Shown here in pieces: positions 33,444-42,181 of a stretch of DNA of 64,000 nt (position 1 is its first letter; every line of letters starts with the position of its first letter). Below the pieces are notes generated by a model that was not told where the DNA came from, did not search any database, and saw only the letters and a program-made list of their open reading frames with translations. The translations under genes were made by a program, and so were the position numbers. This stretch comes from UBA6168 sp039819485. Lineage in GTDB: Bacteria > Bacteroidota > Bacteroidia > Chitinophagales > Saprospiraceae. Location: assembly GCA_039819485.1 (NCBI GenBank), contig JBCBRY010000015.1, positions 1 to 64,000 on the forward strand. The letters are read 5' to 3'.

Positions 33444-33524
33444 ACGGTAACACCATTGCATTTACTTAATGACTCCTTTCAATGCCCAACATCCGTTTTC
33501 AGGCAAAGGAAATGGTGTTACCGT
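33444..33524. repeat. ACGGTAACACCATT inverted repeat, MFS-GH17 junction
   Basis: ACGGTAACACCATT (33444-33457) and AATGGTGTTACCGT (33511-33524) are exact complements separated by 53 nt. The element fills the gap between two co-directional genes. Its ends resemble the hairpins at 8774-8807 and 52536-52613. Confidence 0.7.
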
Positions 33525-33531
33525 CTGCGTA

Positions 33532-35094
33532 TTACAACTTACCTCTCCGTTCTTCCAGTTCTGCTTTTATCTCCCGGGCCCTCTTTTCATTAAGGCTATA
33601 ATTCCACATCACCAAGATGGCCAGTGCCGCAGTGGCTGCGGGAATAATAATATCTGCGATTCTCAAATTGGTCATCGTTTCTATGGTTTGGGTTTCTGCG
33701 TCAGATACGAACCCGACCAGCTTTAATACCAGACCTCCCAAGACCAATGCCAGCGCCTGACCAAGCTTTACCATCCACCAATAAATGGCTCCAAAAGTTC
33801 CCTCTTTGCGGGGCATCCCGTTTTCCAATTCGTCCAGGTCGCATACATCAGCAGTCATACTCATCATCAAAGTAAACAGCCCTCCTAACCCAAAAGCGAT
33901 GAATGGTATAGGAATGAAAATCAGCCATGGAATGCCATCACTTGTATCAATGCTGAACCAGGACATGCCTACACTTTCCAGGAAAGGATCCAGGAAATTG
34001 AAGATAGCTGCGACCCCATTGGTCATTGCCTTGCCCAATCCGGTTTGGTTGAAACTTTCATTTAAGGAATTATCAAAGCCCCACCATTTCATGATGTAAC
34101 CAATGATGGAGATAGCAGTTGAAATGATAAATGCTTTCCGCTTGCCCCACTTATCCGAAATCTTTGAAATGATAGGAATAACGACAAACGCAGTTACGAC
34201 CGCGGTAATGGTAGAGAACCATGCAGGCCAGGTTCCTGCGTCACCGTAGCTTCCATCGAACATGTAAAAAACAATGATGTACACACTGAAAGCCGCCACC
34301 ATCTGAAAGCCGTTAAAAACCAAAAATGTGGCGCCACAAAGCCGCATGAAAGGTTTGTTTTTCGAAACCTGAACAATCCCTTCCCAGAGATCTTTAAGGT
34401 TGGAAAACAATGTTTTTAGAGTAATTTCCTTTCTGTTCGCCATGTTGGCGGAGTCTATGCCTTTACAAAAAATGGCTGGCAACACACCAAGGACAATACA
34501 AATTACCGCAACGATTACGGAAAGTTGCCGAACCCCAACGGCCTGTGTTTCAAATATGTCAGGATCGGCGATGATGACCCAGAACCAAGGCACCACCATC
34601 CATGCGATCTGCCCCATGGTATTGGAGAAAGCCATCAACCGGGTACGTTCATTGTAATCGGAGGTCATCTCATAACCCAAGCCGACCAAAGGCGTAGCAA
34701 AAATGGTATTCCCGACTAAAAAGACCAGCGAGAAGATGAGGAAATACCAGAAATTATATGTTTGGGAATTGGTTTCGTCCAGCTGCCACAACAATGCGAA
34801 GAACACCCCACTCAAAATAGCCCCGACAAAAATATAAGGCCGCCTGCGCCCCCATTTTGACTTTGTGTTGTCCGATATAAACCCCATCACAGGATCCGTT
34901 ACGGCATCGAATATCCTGGGCAGGCCTCCCAATAAACCCGCTAAGAACGGGTCCATACCGAAGGCTGTCAATAAGAAGAACATAAAAAACCCCAATGCAC
35001 CAGGTAATAGGTTGAGAACCAGATGGCCTGCACCAAAGGCGGCTTTTTGTCCGAGAGGTACTCTGTCTTTCGCTGCTGTTTTGTATTTAGACAT
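33532..35094 (-). CDS. MFS sugar transporter of the GPH (MelB-like) family
   Basis: This 520-residue protein with about twelve membrane helices has the GPH signature DPVMGFISDNTKSKWGRRRPYI between helices 2 and 3 and a second-half counterpart ISDKWGKRKAFIIS. The family imports mono- and oligosaccharides by cation symport. Its position inside a GH17/GH30/GH16 operon points to gluco-oligosaccharides from a beta-1,3/1,6-glucan. It is 50 bp downstream of the GH30 gene. An insertion near residues 340-380 (LNESFNQTGLG) lengthens the loop between late helices. Confidence 0.9.
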   Translation of the reverse strand: MSKYKTAAKDRVPLGQKAAFGAGHLVLNLLPGALGFFMFFLLTAFGMDPFLAGLLGGLPRIFDAVTDPVMGFISDNTKSKWGRRRPYIFVGAILSGVFFALLWQLDETNSQTYNFWYFLIFSLVFLVGNTIFATPLVGLGYEMTSDYNERTRLMAFSNTMGQIAWMVVPWFWVIIADPDIFETQAVGVRQLSVIVAVICIVLGVLPAIFCKGIDSANMANRKEITLKTLFSNLKDLWEGIVQVSKNKPFMRLCGATFLVFNGFQMVAAFSVYIIVFYMFDGSYGDAGTWPAWFSTITAVVTAFVVIPIISKISDKWGKRKAFIISTAISIIGYIMKWWGFDNSLNESFNQTGLGKAMTNGVAAIFNFLDPFLESVGMSWFSIDTSDGIPWLIFIPIPFIAFGLGGLFTLMMSMTADVCDLDELENGMPRKEGTFGAIYWWMVKLGQALALVLGGLVLKLVGFVSDAETQTIETMTNLRIADIIIPAATAALAILVMWNYSLNEKRAREIKAELEERRGKL

Positions 35095-35143
35095 GATTTT
35101 TCGTTTGTGGTGATGGATTACTGATTACATTTTCTTCAATGGT

Positions 35144-36628
35144 TTATTTAGGAATCGCTATCGTCTGAATGGCCTGGGCACTGATTGATATGGCTTTTGA
35201 CTTTTCGCCCAATGAAACCGTGAATTGTTTTTCACTTTTTCCCTCATTAAAAACCACTACAGCAATGGAGCCGTCTGGATTCTGGGCGGCAGTTACCTGC
35301 AAGCCTTCAGCTGTGTTTTCCAGACCGATTCTGGTGGCGCCCGGACGGATGTATTTACTGAAATGAGCCATCGTGTAATAGAGCGGAGTGAAATATACTT
35401 CATCTCGATCCGGATCTACAATGACCGGAGCAACACACCAGTTCTTGAACCAGTTGGGGCCACCCTGCCGATCCAGCACCATGTTCCAGTCGATCCAGCC
35501 GTCTACCCAATTGTTCAGGCAACCGATGATGTCCCTGGCGTATCGGTTAACGGGAGCATATTTCGGGTGCAAAGGCTTGTCTTTTTCTGGTGCCCAGTCC
35601 CAGCCCCAATCAGTGGCTTCTTTGCGCCAGTACCATTCATCATCCTGCCAGATGGGTACTTCAGCATCAACACATGCTTCTGATTGAATCAAATACTTGG
35701 ACGGAGCCTTTTCATGAGCATATTGCAATGCCTCTGGAAACACCTCGAAGGTACTGGCGTACCAGTGAATGGCTGTACCGTCATAATATTTTGAGGTTGC
35801 CTCATCTTTGAACATTTCGTCTACCCAGTGCTGCAAATGCTCCCGGTTTTGATCGTATCCCAAAATCTTGATTTCACCTTTTCCATCGGCTTCAAGCTTT
35901 GGCCCCAGGTGGTTTTGCACAAATTTCGTCATCTCTTCTGCGGTGAAATGCATGCTCTCCCAATTACTGTCATTGCCCAATGGCTCGTTTTCTACGGTAA
36001 ACCCCCAAATGTCAATCCCCTCTGCTTTGTACGCATCAACATATTTTGAAAAAAACAATGCCCACGTATCGTAATATTCTTCCAACAACTTACCGCCCCG
36101 CCAGTCCTTGTTGTCTTTCATCCAGGGTGGAGCTGTCCAGGGCGATGATAGGATTTTGAACCCGTCTTTCGAAGCCGCCATGGCGTCTTTGATCATCGGT
36201 ATGATGTCATCCTTATCTTCGTCGATTGAAAAGTTCTCTAATTCTTTATCGCCTTCAACGGGAGCGTAGGAATATTGGCCCAAGGAAAAGTCGCAGGAAT
36301 TCATGTGGGTGCGGGTGAGGGAGTACCTGGCTCCGCTTTCACCGAAATAAGCTTCGATGATCTTGTTCCGGTTTTGCTGGCTCAGCCGGTTTAAGAGTGA
36401 AGCTGACGCTTCCGTAAAAGATCCACCAAACCCAGTGATGGTCTGGAATTTCTGATCTGGTAAAATCTTGATGGTTGCCGATTCTTCGCCGGTGGAAAAT
36501 TCTGTCAACTGCTGTAATTTATTACCATTGATAGAAGTTTCGAACACCTCTACTTCCAGCGGGTCTACTTGATTACACGCAGTGAGCATACCTATTAAAA
36601 TCAGGATGAAATAGTGTTGTTTTATCAT
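35144..36628 (-). CDS. GH30 family beta-glucanase/glucosylceramidase-like lipoprotein
   Basis: This 494-residue protein begins with a lipoprotein signal (MIKQHYFILILIGMLTACNQ; lipobox LTAC). The GH30 barrel shows FQTITGFGGSFTEASASLL, the acid/base Glu in TVENEPLGNDSNW and the nucleophile Glu in LIQSEACVDAE, followed by the GH30 beta-sandwich (VAAQNPDGSIAVVVFNEG). GH30 enzymes of this group include endo-beta-1,6-glucanases and beta-glucosidases, which fits removal of beta-1,6 branches of laminarin-type glucans. The protein is predicted to be membrane-anchored at the periplasm or cell surface. Confidence 0.9.
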   Translation of the reverse strand: MIKQHYFILILIGMLTACNQVDPLEVEVFETSINGNKLQQLTEFSTGEESATIKILPDQKFQTITGFGGSFTEASASLLNRLSQQNRNKIIEAYFGESGARYSLTRTHMNSCDFSLGQYSYAPVEGDKELENFSIDEDKDDIIPMIKDAMAASKDGFKILSSPWTAPPWMKDNKDWRGGKLLEEYYDTWALFFSKYVDAYKAEGIDIWGFTVENEPLGNDSNWESMHFTAEEMTKFVQNHLGPKLEADGKGEIKILGYDQNREHLQHWVDEMFKDEATSKYYDGTAIHWYASTFEVFPEALQYAHEKAPSKYLIQSEACVDAEVPIWQDDEWYWRKEATDWGWDWAPEKDKPLHPKYAPVNRYARDIIGCLNNWVDGWIDWNMVLDRQGGPNWFKNWCVAPVIVDPDRDEVYFTPLYYTMAHFSKYIRPGATRIGLENTAEGLQVTAAQNPDGSIAVVVFNEGKSEKQFTVSLGEKSKAISISAQAIQTIAIPK

Positions 36629-36701
36629 TTTGCTTTGGTTGAGTGCCTGAATATGTTCTCCTGCTGTAAGGAAAAGGAAGTGGGAAGACCTGATCTTAAA
36701 C

Positions 36702-38033
36702 TCAATGCACTACGGCTTCACCTTCTTTCACTGGTGGTAGTAAGACTTCTTTTAACAAAGCTTTTTTGTCTCCGTCAAAGGTTTTAACGATCGGGTTTCC
36801 ACCTCTTGTCAATCCGGCAAAAACCCCCTGATCCACCATGTCCCATAATGCATACTTGGCCTTACCATCAATGGTAAACAGGCCAAAGTAATTTTCCGAG
36901 CCGCCGGGGTTTCCAGCATCTTTCCAGGTTTCATCAAAAGCTTCAAAGTAGAAGCAGGCAACCCTTTGCTTGTCCGACCATTCCCTGATGAGCTGGTGAA
37001 AAAGCGCTTCTTTGTATTCGTCTGTGGCTTTTGAGCCCTCCGGGCCATAGTGGCCATTGGAAGAGCTGGCCCACCCCGTTTCACCAATATGAACTGGTTT
37101 TTCTAAGCCCAGGCTTTTGATATATCCCACAACACTTTGGTACTGTGAAACGGCATAGTCCCTTGCTCTAAGCATCGCGGCATCGATCTGCTCCAAGTCC
37201 GAAAGGTTTTCTTCTCCCGGAAAATTCCCCCAAAAAACAGGGTTGTAATGCGTGTCATGCATAGGGTAAGTATGAATGGAGACATAATCTACGGCCTTGA
37301 TCAATTTGGTCAAATCTTCGACGTGGTATTCAGCGTCGCCACCGCCCCAGGAAGCAAAATTGTCGGAGCTGGTGATCCAAAGTTCACCAGGCAGTTGGCC
37401 ATTTTGCTTCAGCTCTTGCAGTTGGTTCACATACTTCAAGATTACCCAGGGCTGCACAAAATAACTGGCTGCCCACTTGACCATGGCCTCGTTACCGACG
37501 GCAATGATTTTTACGATGTCCGGGTATTGGTTGGCCATGTCCACTGCACGTTGGATTTCTGCTGCATTTGCCTCGGCATTCTCATCGTTGTGATCGGGGG
37601 GAAGGTCCGTCCACGCATTTTTACAATCAATCCATGCTCCCAGCATGACGTACATTTCAAAAGACGGGTCTTCTTTTTTTAACTGATGAATTGCTTCCAG
37701 CACTGTGGAAGCATGTTTCAGTTTGGTATTGTAAGTACGCAAAACCCTAATCCCCATGGCAGATAGGATTTTCATGTCTTCTTTGATCTGTTCAACAGTT
37801 GGTTGTATGTCCCGACTATTTTCACGGTATCCGCCATACGAAATGGCCTGATAGTCCGGATTTCCTAAAATATCTTCAGCAGTCACTTCTTTTTTTGTTT
37901 GTGGTTGATTTTCGTCTGTTTCTTGTGGAGTATTACTGCACGAAAAAATCAAGGTAAAAACCATTGCGACGAAAACCAATTTCCAACATATTTTGAAGAC
38001 TATTTGTTCATTCATTTGTGTAGAGTCCATCAT
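36702..38033 (-). CDS. GH17 family glucanase-like lipoprotein
   Basis: This 443-residue protein has a hydrophobic N-terminal segment ending LIFSCSN (lipobox) and so is a lipoprotein; the start may be Met1 or Met7. The catalytic Glu residues are in AVGNEAMVKWAASYF and HIGETGWASSSNG, as in GH17. Also visible are the barrel motifs YGGYRENSRDIQPT and IRVLRTYNTKLKHAS. It differs from the cytoplasmic GH17 gene at 32488 in its anchoring and extra loops, so the operon holds one extracytoplasmic and one cytoplasmic GH17. It lies between the GH16 and GH30 genes. Confidence 0.87.
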   Translation of the reverse strand: MMDSTQMNEQIVFKICWKLVFVAMVFTLIFSCSNTPQETDENQPQTKKEVTAEDILGNPDYQAISYGGYRENSRDIQPTVEQIKEDMKILSAMGIRVLRTYNTKLKHASTVLEAIHQLKKEDPSFEMYVMLGAWIDCKNAWTDLPPDHNDENAEANAAEIQRAVDMANQYPDIVKIIAVGNEAMVKWAASYFVQPWVILKYVNQLQELKQNGQLPGELWITSSDNFASWGGGDAEYHVEDLTKLIKAVDYVSIHTYPMHDTHYNPVFWGNFPGEENLSDLEQIDAAMLRARDYAVSQYQSVVGYIKSLGLEKPVHIGETGWASSSNGHYGPEGSKATDEYKEALFHQLIREWSDKQRVACFYFEAFDETWKDAGNPGGSENYFGLFTIDGKAKYALWDMVDQGVFAGLTRGGNPIVKTFDGDKKALLKEVLLPPVKEGEAVVH

Positions 38034-38100
38034 TATTGATTAGCGAATAAATAAAGCCGGAACAAGTATCCGGCCCACATCTTCAACCTCCAAAGAAATA

Positions 38101-38958
38101 TCAGTTACTGCTGCCTTCGTACACCCTCACATAATCCACAAGCATCGTTTGTGGGAAAACAGTATCAGCCCCCACTGAGCCAACAAAACCTCCTCCCACT
38201 GCGACATTTAAAAGAATATAAAACGGTTGGTCAAACACCCACTCGCCTTCTACATCTTCTGGAGTCAATTGATTGTACAAAACATCATCGACATAAAAAT
38301 TGATGTATTCCGGCCCCCACTCGATTCCGAATATGTGGAAACCCGTATCAAACCGGTCATTGGGTAAAATATACTCTTTACTGACGGACTCTCCGGCAGA
38401 ATACCCCGGACCGTGTACCGTTCCGATGAGCGTTGAAGGATCTTGTCCCCGGTATTCCATAATATCTATTTCACCACACTGAGGCCAACCCACTTCATCA
38501 ATATTACTGCCCAACATCCAGAAAGCCGGCCACAGGCCTTGCCCCCAGGGCAATTGTATACGTGCTTCAAAACGTCCGTACCGCTGTTCCACTTTACCCT
38601 TTGTTGTAATCCGGGCAGAGGTATAAGCAGCACCTTGAAAAGATTCCTGACGTGCCGTGATATGCAGCATCCCATCTTCGACCTTAATGTTCTCCGGGCG
38701 ATCGGTGTAATACTGTAGTTCATTGTTCCCCCAACCGGCGGGCAGGCCGTTGTTTGTACCATCGCCAAGCTCATAATTCCAGAAAGTTTCGTTAATTGAA
38801 CCATCCGTATCAAAGTTGTCCTCAAACGTAAGGTTGTTTAAAGTGGTCACCGTTTGCGTTTCATCCGTATCACAGCTGAGACAAAAAAGCACCATCGCCA
38901 GTGACAAGAATATACTTAAAGGTGATTTATATATTTTTGAAAAAAATGATGTCCGCAT
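38101..38958 (-). CDS. GH16 family laminarinase-like lipoprotein
   Basis: This 285-residue protein has a lipoprotein signal (MRTSFFSKIYKSPLSIFLSL, lipobox LSC at about residue 28). The GH16 catalytic line reads GEIDIMEYRG (ExDxxE), preceded by WPAFWMLGSNIDE and followed by FHIFGIEWGPEYINFYVDD and VAVGGGFVGS. This matches GH16 laminarinases (endo-1,3-beta-glucanases, subfamily 3 type). It likely performs the first cuts on beta-1,3-glucan at the outer membrane. It follows the glycan-binding lipoprotein across a 297-nt gap that holds a hairpin. Confidence 0.92.
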   Translation of the reverse strand: MRTSFFSKIYKSPLSIFLSLAMVLFCLSCDTDETQTVTTLNNLTFEDNFDTDGSINETFWNYELGDGTNNGLPAGWGNNELQYYTDRPENIKVEDGMLHITARQESFQGAAYTSARITTKGKVEQRYGRFEARIQLPWGQGLWPAFWMLGSNIDEVGWPQCGEIDIMEYRGQDPSTLIGTVHGPGYSAGESVSKEYILPNDRFDTGFHIFGIEWGPEYINFYVDDVLYNQLTPEDVEGEWVFDQPFYILLNVAVGGGFVGSVGADTVFPQTMLVDYVRVYEGSSN

Positions 38959-39162
38959 TTTATTAATTGAATTTTATTCAAAGAAGTTGTTTAAAAGCTC
39001 CTTACTGGCCGTAAATCCAGCCTTTTAAATGAAGTTGATTGCTTTTTTATCAGCGATAGCGCTGCTATCCCTTCCAAAAAACCAATCAATTTCATTCAAA
39101 ATCCAAGCATTTCCGCCTCAGCAGGAATTTTTAAGCAACTTCAAAAAATGGTTCTGTTTGCA

Positions 39163-39225
39163 ATTTTCATTTTCGAGCAAAACTTCCTCATTTCAATGAT
39201 TCCAAATTTGCCCGAAAATGAAAAT
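39163..39225. repeat. 19-bp arm inverted repeat in the GH16 leader
   Basis: ATTTTCATTTTCGAGCAAA (39163-39181) and TTTGCCCGAAAATGAAAAT (39207-39225) are complements with one mismatch around a 25-nt loop. It sits 31 nt after the stop of the glycan-binding protein in the 297-nt gap before GH16. It may end part of the transcripts or protect the upstream message. Confidence 0.7.
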
Positions 39226-39255
39226 GTCGAATTCATTATTGAACGATGCTAAAAA

Positions 39256-42123
39256 TTATTGCTTATAGAAGTAAACATTGTCAACATAAAGCGTCCCACC
39301 GCCGGCGGGCTCACTGGCAAAAATGAGCTGAGCCATATTCGTAGTACTCGCCAATCCAGTAAAATCTGAAAGTGGAATATCATAAGAGATCCATTGTCCC
39401 TGAGCCGGGTTATCAATAACAATTTCATGCTCTGTATCATCACCACCATCAAAGCCTCCATCAGGTCCGAAATCAACTAATTTGATTTTGAGAGTGGTCA
39501 TGTTTGGTGTCCATATATCTACCCGGAAATGGGTCATGGAGGAAGCGTCAATTAAATTGGCACCGGTAGTTTCAATTCCTACAAAATCGAGATTGGTATA
39601 TAGTTTCGTATCGTCTCCCATAATCTGGATGTCTGCAAAATCGGCTGCCGACCAATCTGTCTTCCAAGTGTCAACACCGACATCTGTATAGACATTACTG
39701 AACATGGAAATCACATCCGCTGCATTTTGCGTAGGTGTTGGTGCAGGAGAAGTTGGAGTATCTCCTCCTCCCGATCCTTTCCAGAAGTAGATATTGTCCA
39801 GATAAATATCTCCGTTTCCTTCAAACTTAAATTGAATGACGTCTGCCAGGTCTACCATGGAAAACTCACTCAGCGCAATATCCACACTTGCCCAGCCGGC
39901 TGTCGGAACCGACAACGCATACGCTGTTTCATTTGGCCCGGGGCTGATCAAAAAGGTACTGAGTGCATTTGAATTGGCCGTCCAAAAATCGAGGTGCAAA
40001 AACTCCATGCTGGAGACATCCTGAGAAGCAATCAGCTCGAGCCCCTGAAAATCCAATCCGGCATACATCAAGGTATTATTGCCCGCAACAGACACTTCTG
40101 AGACCTGAGTGCCTTGCCCCCAGTTCGGATTTAAGTTAGCATCAATATTGGTGTAAGCATCACTGAAAACTGAAAGGACGTCAGCTGCTCCTTGTGTAGG
40201 CATTGGCGCAGCCACAGTTGGCATATCGCCGCCTCCACCTGGTGTTTTCCAAAAGTAGATGTTGTCCAGATAAATATCTCCGTTTCCATCAAACTTAAAT
40301 TGAATGACATCTGCCAGGTCAACCATGGAAAATTCGCTCAGCGCAATATCCACACTTGCCCAACCAGTGGTCGGGACCGACAGTGCAGAGGCTGTCTCAT
40401 TTGGTCCGGTACTGATCAAAAAGGCATTGAGCGCAGTCGAGTTGTCCGTCCAATAATCGATGTGCAAAAACTCCATTCCACTCACATTCAGGCTACTGGC
40501 TAATTCCAAACCTTGAAAATTCAATCCTCCATAGCGCAACGTATTATTGCCCGCAACACTTATTTCTGAAACCTGAGTCGCTTGTCCCCAATCCGGATTT
40601 AAATTAGCATCAACATTGGTATAAGCATCACTGAAAACCGAAATGACATCAGCTGCACCCTGCGTCGGTGCCGGTGCGCCCACTGCTGGTCCCGTGGGGC
40701 CGCCCATTCCTCCTCCATCATTATAGAAATAGATGTTGTCAACATAGATACTAGAGATGGTCGCATCTGAAACAAAGACAACCTGCGCCAAATTAGACCG
40801 GCCGGTCAGGCCCGCTATTTCTGAAAAAGCAACATCCAGGCTATACCATTGACCGTTGACCAAATTGGATTCGTTGAGCGTGATTTCGCCGGAGGAATCA
40901 TCGCCGTTACCAAATGTATTGTCCGGACCGACATCAACAACTCTAATGATCAAATAGTCTCCAGGCTGGACATCTTCTCTGGCCTGAATATCCAGGTGCA
41001 AATGAGTCATGGAAGAAGCATTGATCGTCGGAGCGTTGTCCAGAAACTGGATTCCTACAAAATTCAACTCTGTGTATGCGATGATATTATCCCCGGCAAT
41101 ATTGAGGTCGTCCTGACCGAGGGTAGTTTGGTATGGCGCCCAATAACCGTTGTAATAATCCACTGGTACATTGGTATAGGCATCCGAGAAAATAGAAATG
41201 ACATCGGAAGGATCTTCAGTTGGTACCGGGGCACCAACAAAACTGCCCAGGACATTAACTTTGACTGAACCTGCCGCATCCACACCACCTAAAGTGGCTG
41301 TAATGGTCGTCTCTCCCGAACTGATTCCCATAATCATCCCTTGTTCGTTGACAGTTGCTACATTGGGGTTGGAAGAAGTGAATTCGTAATAAGCTGGCGC
41401 AACGGTAATAGTTTGATCTTGGCCACTCCCTAAATTGACAGTATGCTTTAGACCTAACATGGGCGTAGTTACACCGGCGAATATGGTTATTTCAGCATTT
41501 CCGCCATCAAAGATCGCAGGCCTTGGTTGTGCGACCGTACCCAATTTTTCAAATTGTACTTCATCCACCCAAAAGGTATATCCCTCATCATTTTCAGGGC
41601 CTTCGGCATACCAAAATAAGCCATTCATTTCAGTCAGCTTGGAGGGATCTGGAATCGCAATGGTATATTGCTTCCAGTTGGTGGTCAGTTCCAAATTATT
41701 TAGTAGGACCTGGTATTTATTTTCCCTGAAATCTTGTCCAAAACCGATTTCATTCACAAAACCTCTCTGGGTTGCTTTCGCCCAAAAAGTAAGCGCATCA
41801 AAACCAGAAAGGTCACGTCCGCCATAATCCGGGAAAATGGCTCCGGCATAAGCTCCGTCCGGATTACCAACGTTGGGCACATCGAATCGCATCGCGGATG
41901 CACCGGCATATTTGGTTTCTTCATCTACGGAAAAAGCTGCAAAGAAAGAATCCCCAAAAGGCAGGTACTCCAATCCAGAGCTGAATCCGTCGATATAAAC
42001 ATTACCATTTTTTGGAAATGTAGCAGGTGTTGCATCATCAGATTTATCTCTGGAACAGTTGCTAAATAGCAATGCAAACCCTAAGAAGAACAAGATTTTT
42101 GCTTTCATTATATTTTTTTTCAT
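39256..42123 (-). CDS. Modular glycan-binding surface lipoprotein with four tandem CBM-like domains
   Basis: This 955-residue lipoprotein (signal ending LLFSNCSR) contains a first jelly-roll-like domain (about 30-185; TFWAKATQRGFVNEIGFGQD), a bacterial Ig-like Big_2 domain (about 200-295; TSSNPNVATVNEQGMIMGIS), and four modules of about 155 residues. Each module opens with a [GA]AP.PT...DVISxFSDAYTN motif and ends with YVDNIYFYN or YLDNIYFWK. Such modules match the galactose-binding-like CBM fold. No catalytic motif is present, so it is probably the surface glycan-binding protein of the beta-glucan operon. Modules 2 and 3 are nearly identical. Confidence 0.8.
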   Translation of the reverse strand: MKKNIMKAKILFFLGFALLFSNCSRDKSDDATPATFPKNGNVYIDGFSSGLEYLPFGDSFFAAFSVDEETKYAGASAMRFDVPNVGNPDGAYAGAIFPDYGGRDLSGFDALTFWAKATQRGFVNEIGFGQDFRENKYQVLLNNLELTTNWKQYTIAIPDPSKLTEMNGLFWYAEGPENDEGYTFWVDEVQFEKLGTVAQPRPAIFDGGNAEITIFAGVTTPMLGLKHTVNLGSGQDQTITVAPAYYEFTSSNPNVATVNEQGMIMGISSGETTITATLGGVDAAGSVKVNVLGSFVGAPVPTEDPSDVISIFSDAYTNVPVDYYNGYWAPYQTTLGQDDLNIAGDNIIAYTELNFVGIQFLDNAPTINASSMTHLHLDIQAREDVQPGDYLIIRVVDVGPDNTFGNGDDSSGEITLNESNLVNGQWYSLDVAFSEIAGLTGRSNLAQVVFVSDATISSIYVDNIYFYNDGGGMGGPTGPAVGAPAPTQGAADVISVFSDAYTNVDANLNPDWGQATQVSEISVAGNNTLRYGGLNFQGLELASSLNVSGMEFLHIDYWTDNSTALNAFLISTGPNETASALSVPTTGWASVDIALSEFSMVDLADVIQFKFDGNGDIYLDNIYFWKTPGGGGDMPTVAAPMPTQGAADVLSVFSDAYTNIDANLNPNWGQGTQVSEVSVAGNNTLMYAGLDFQGLELIASQDVSSMEFLHLDFWTANSNALSTFLISPGPNETAYALSVPTAGWASVDIALSEFSMVDLADVIQFKFEGNGDIYLDNIYFWKGSGGGDTPTSPAPTPTQNAADVISMFSNVYTDVGVDTWKTDWSAADFADIQIMGDDTKLYTNLDFVGIETTGANLIDASSMTHFRVDIWTPNMTTLKIKLVDFGPDGGFDGGDDTEHEIVIDNPAQGQWISYDIPLSDFTGLASTTNMAQLIFASEPAGGGTLYVDNVYFYKQ
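39770..40685 (-). repeat. Two near-identical tandem coding repeats of about 455 bp
   Basis: CBM-like modules 2 (about 40230-40685) and 3 (about 39770-40215) of the glycan-binding lipoprotein match over long stretches at the DNA level, for example TCCAGATAAATATCTCCGTT in both. Modules 1 and 4 have diverged much further. This indicates a recent in-frame duplication or gene conversion and a site prone to copy-number change. Confidence 0.75.
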
Positions 42124-42181
42124 AATTATTTTATTTGACGATATTTTCTGAAGGTGTTCAAAAAAAATTTGGACAGCCTTT

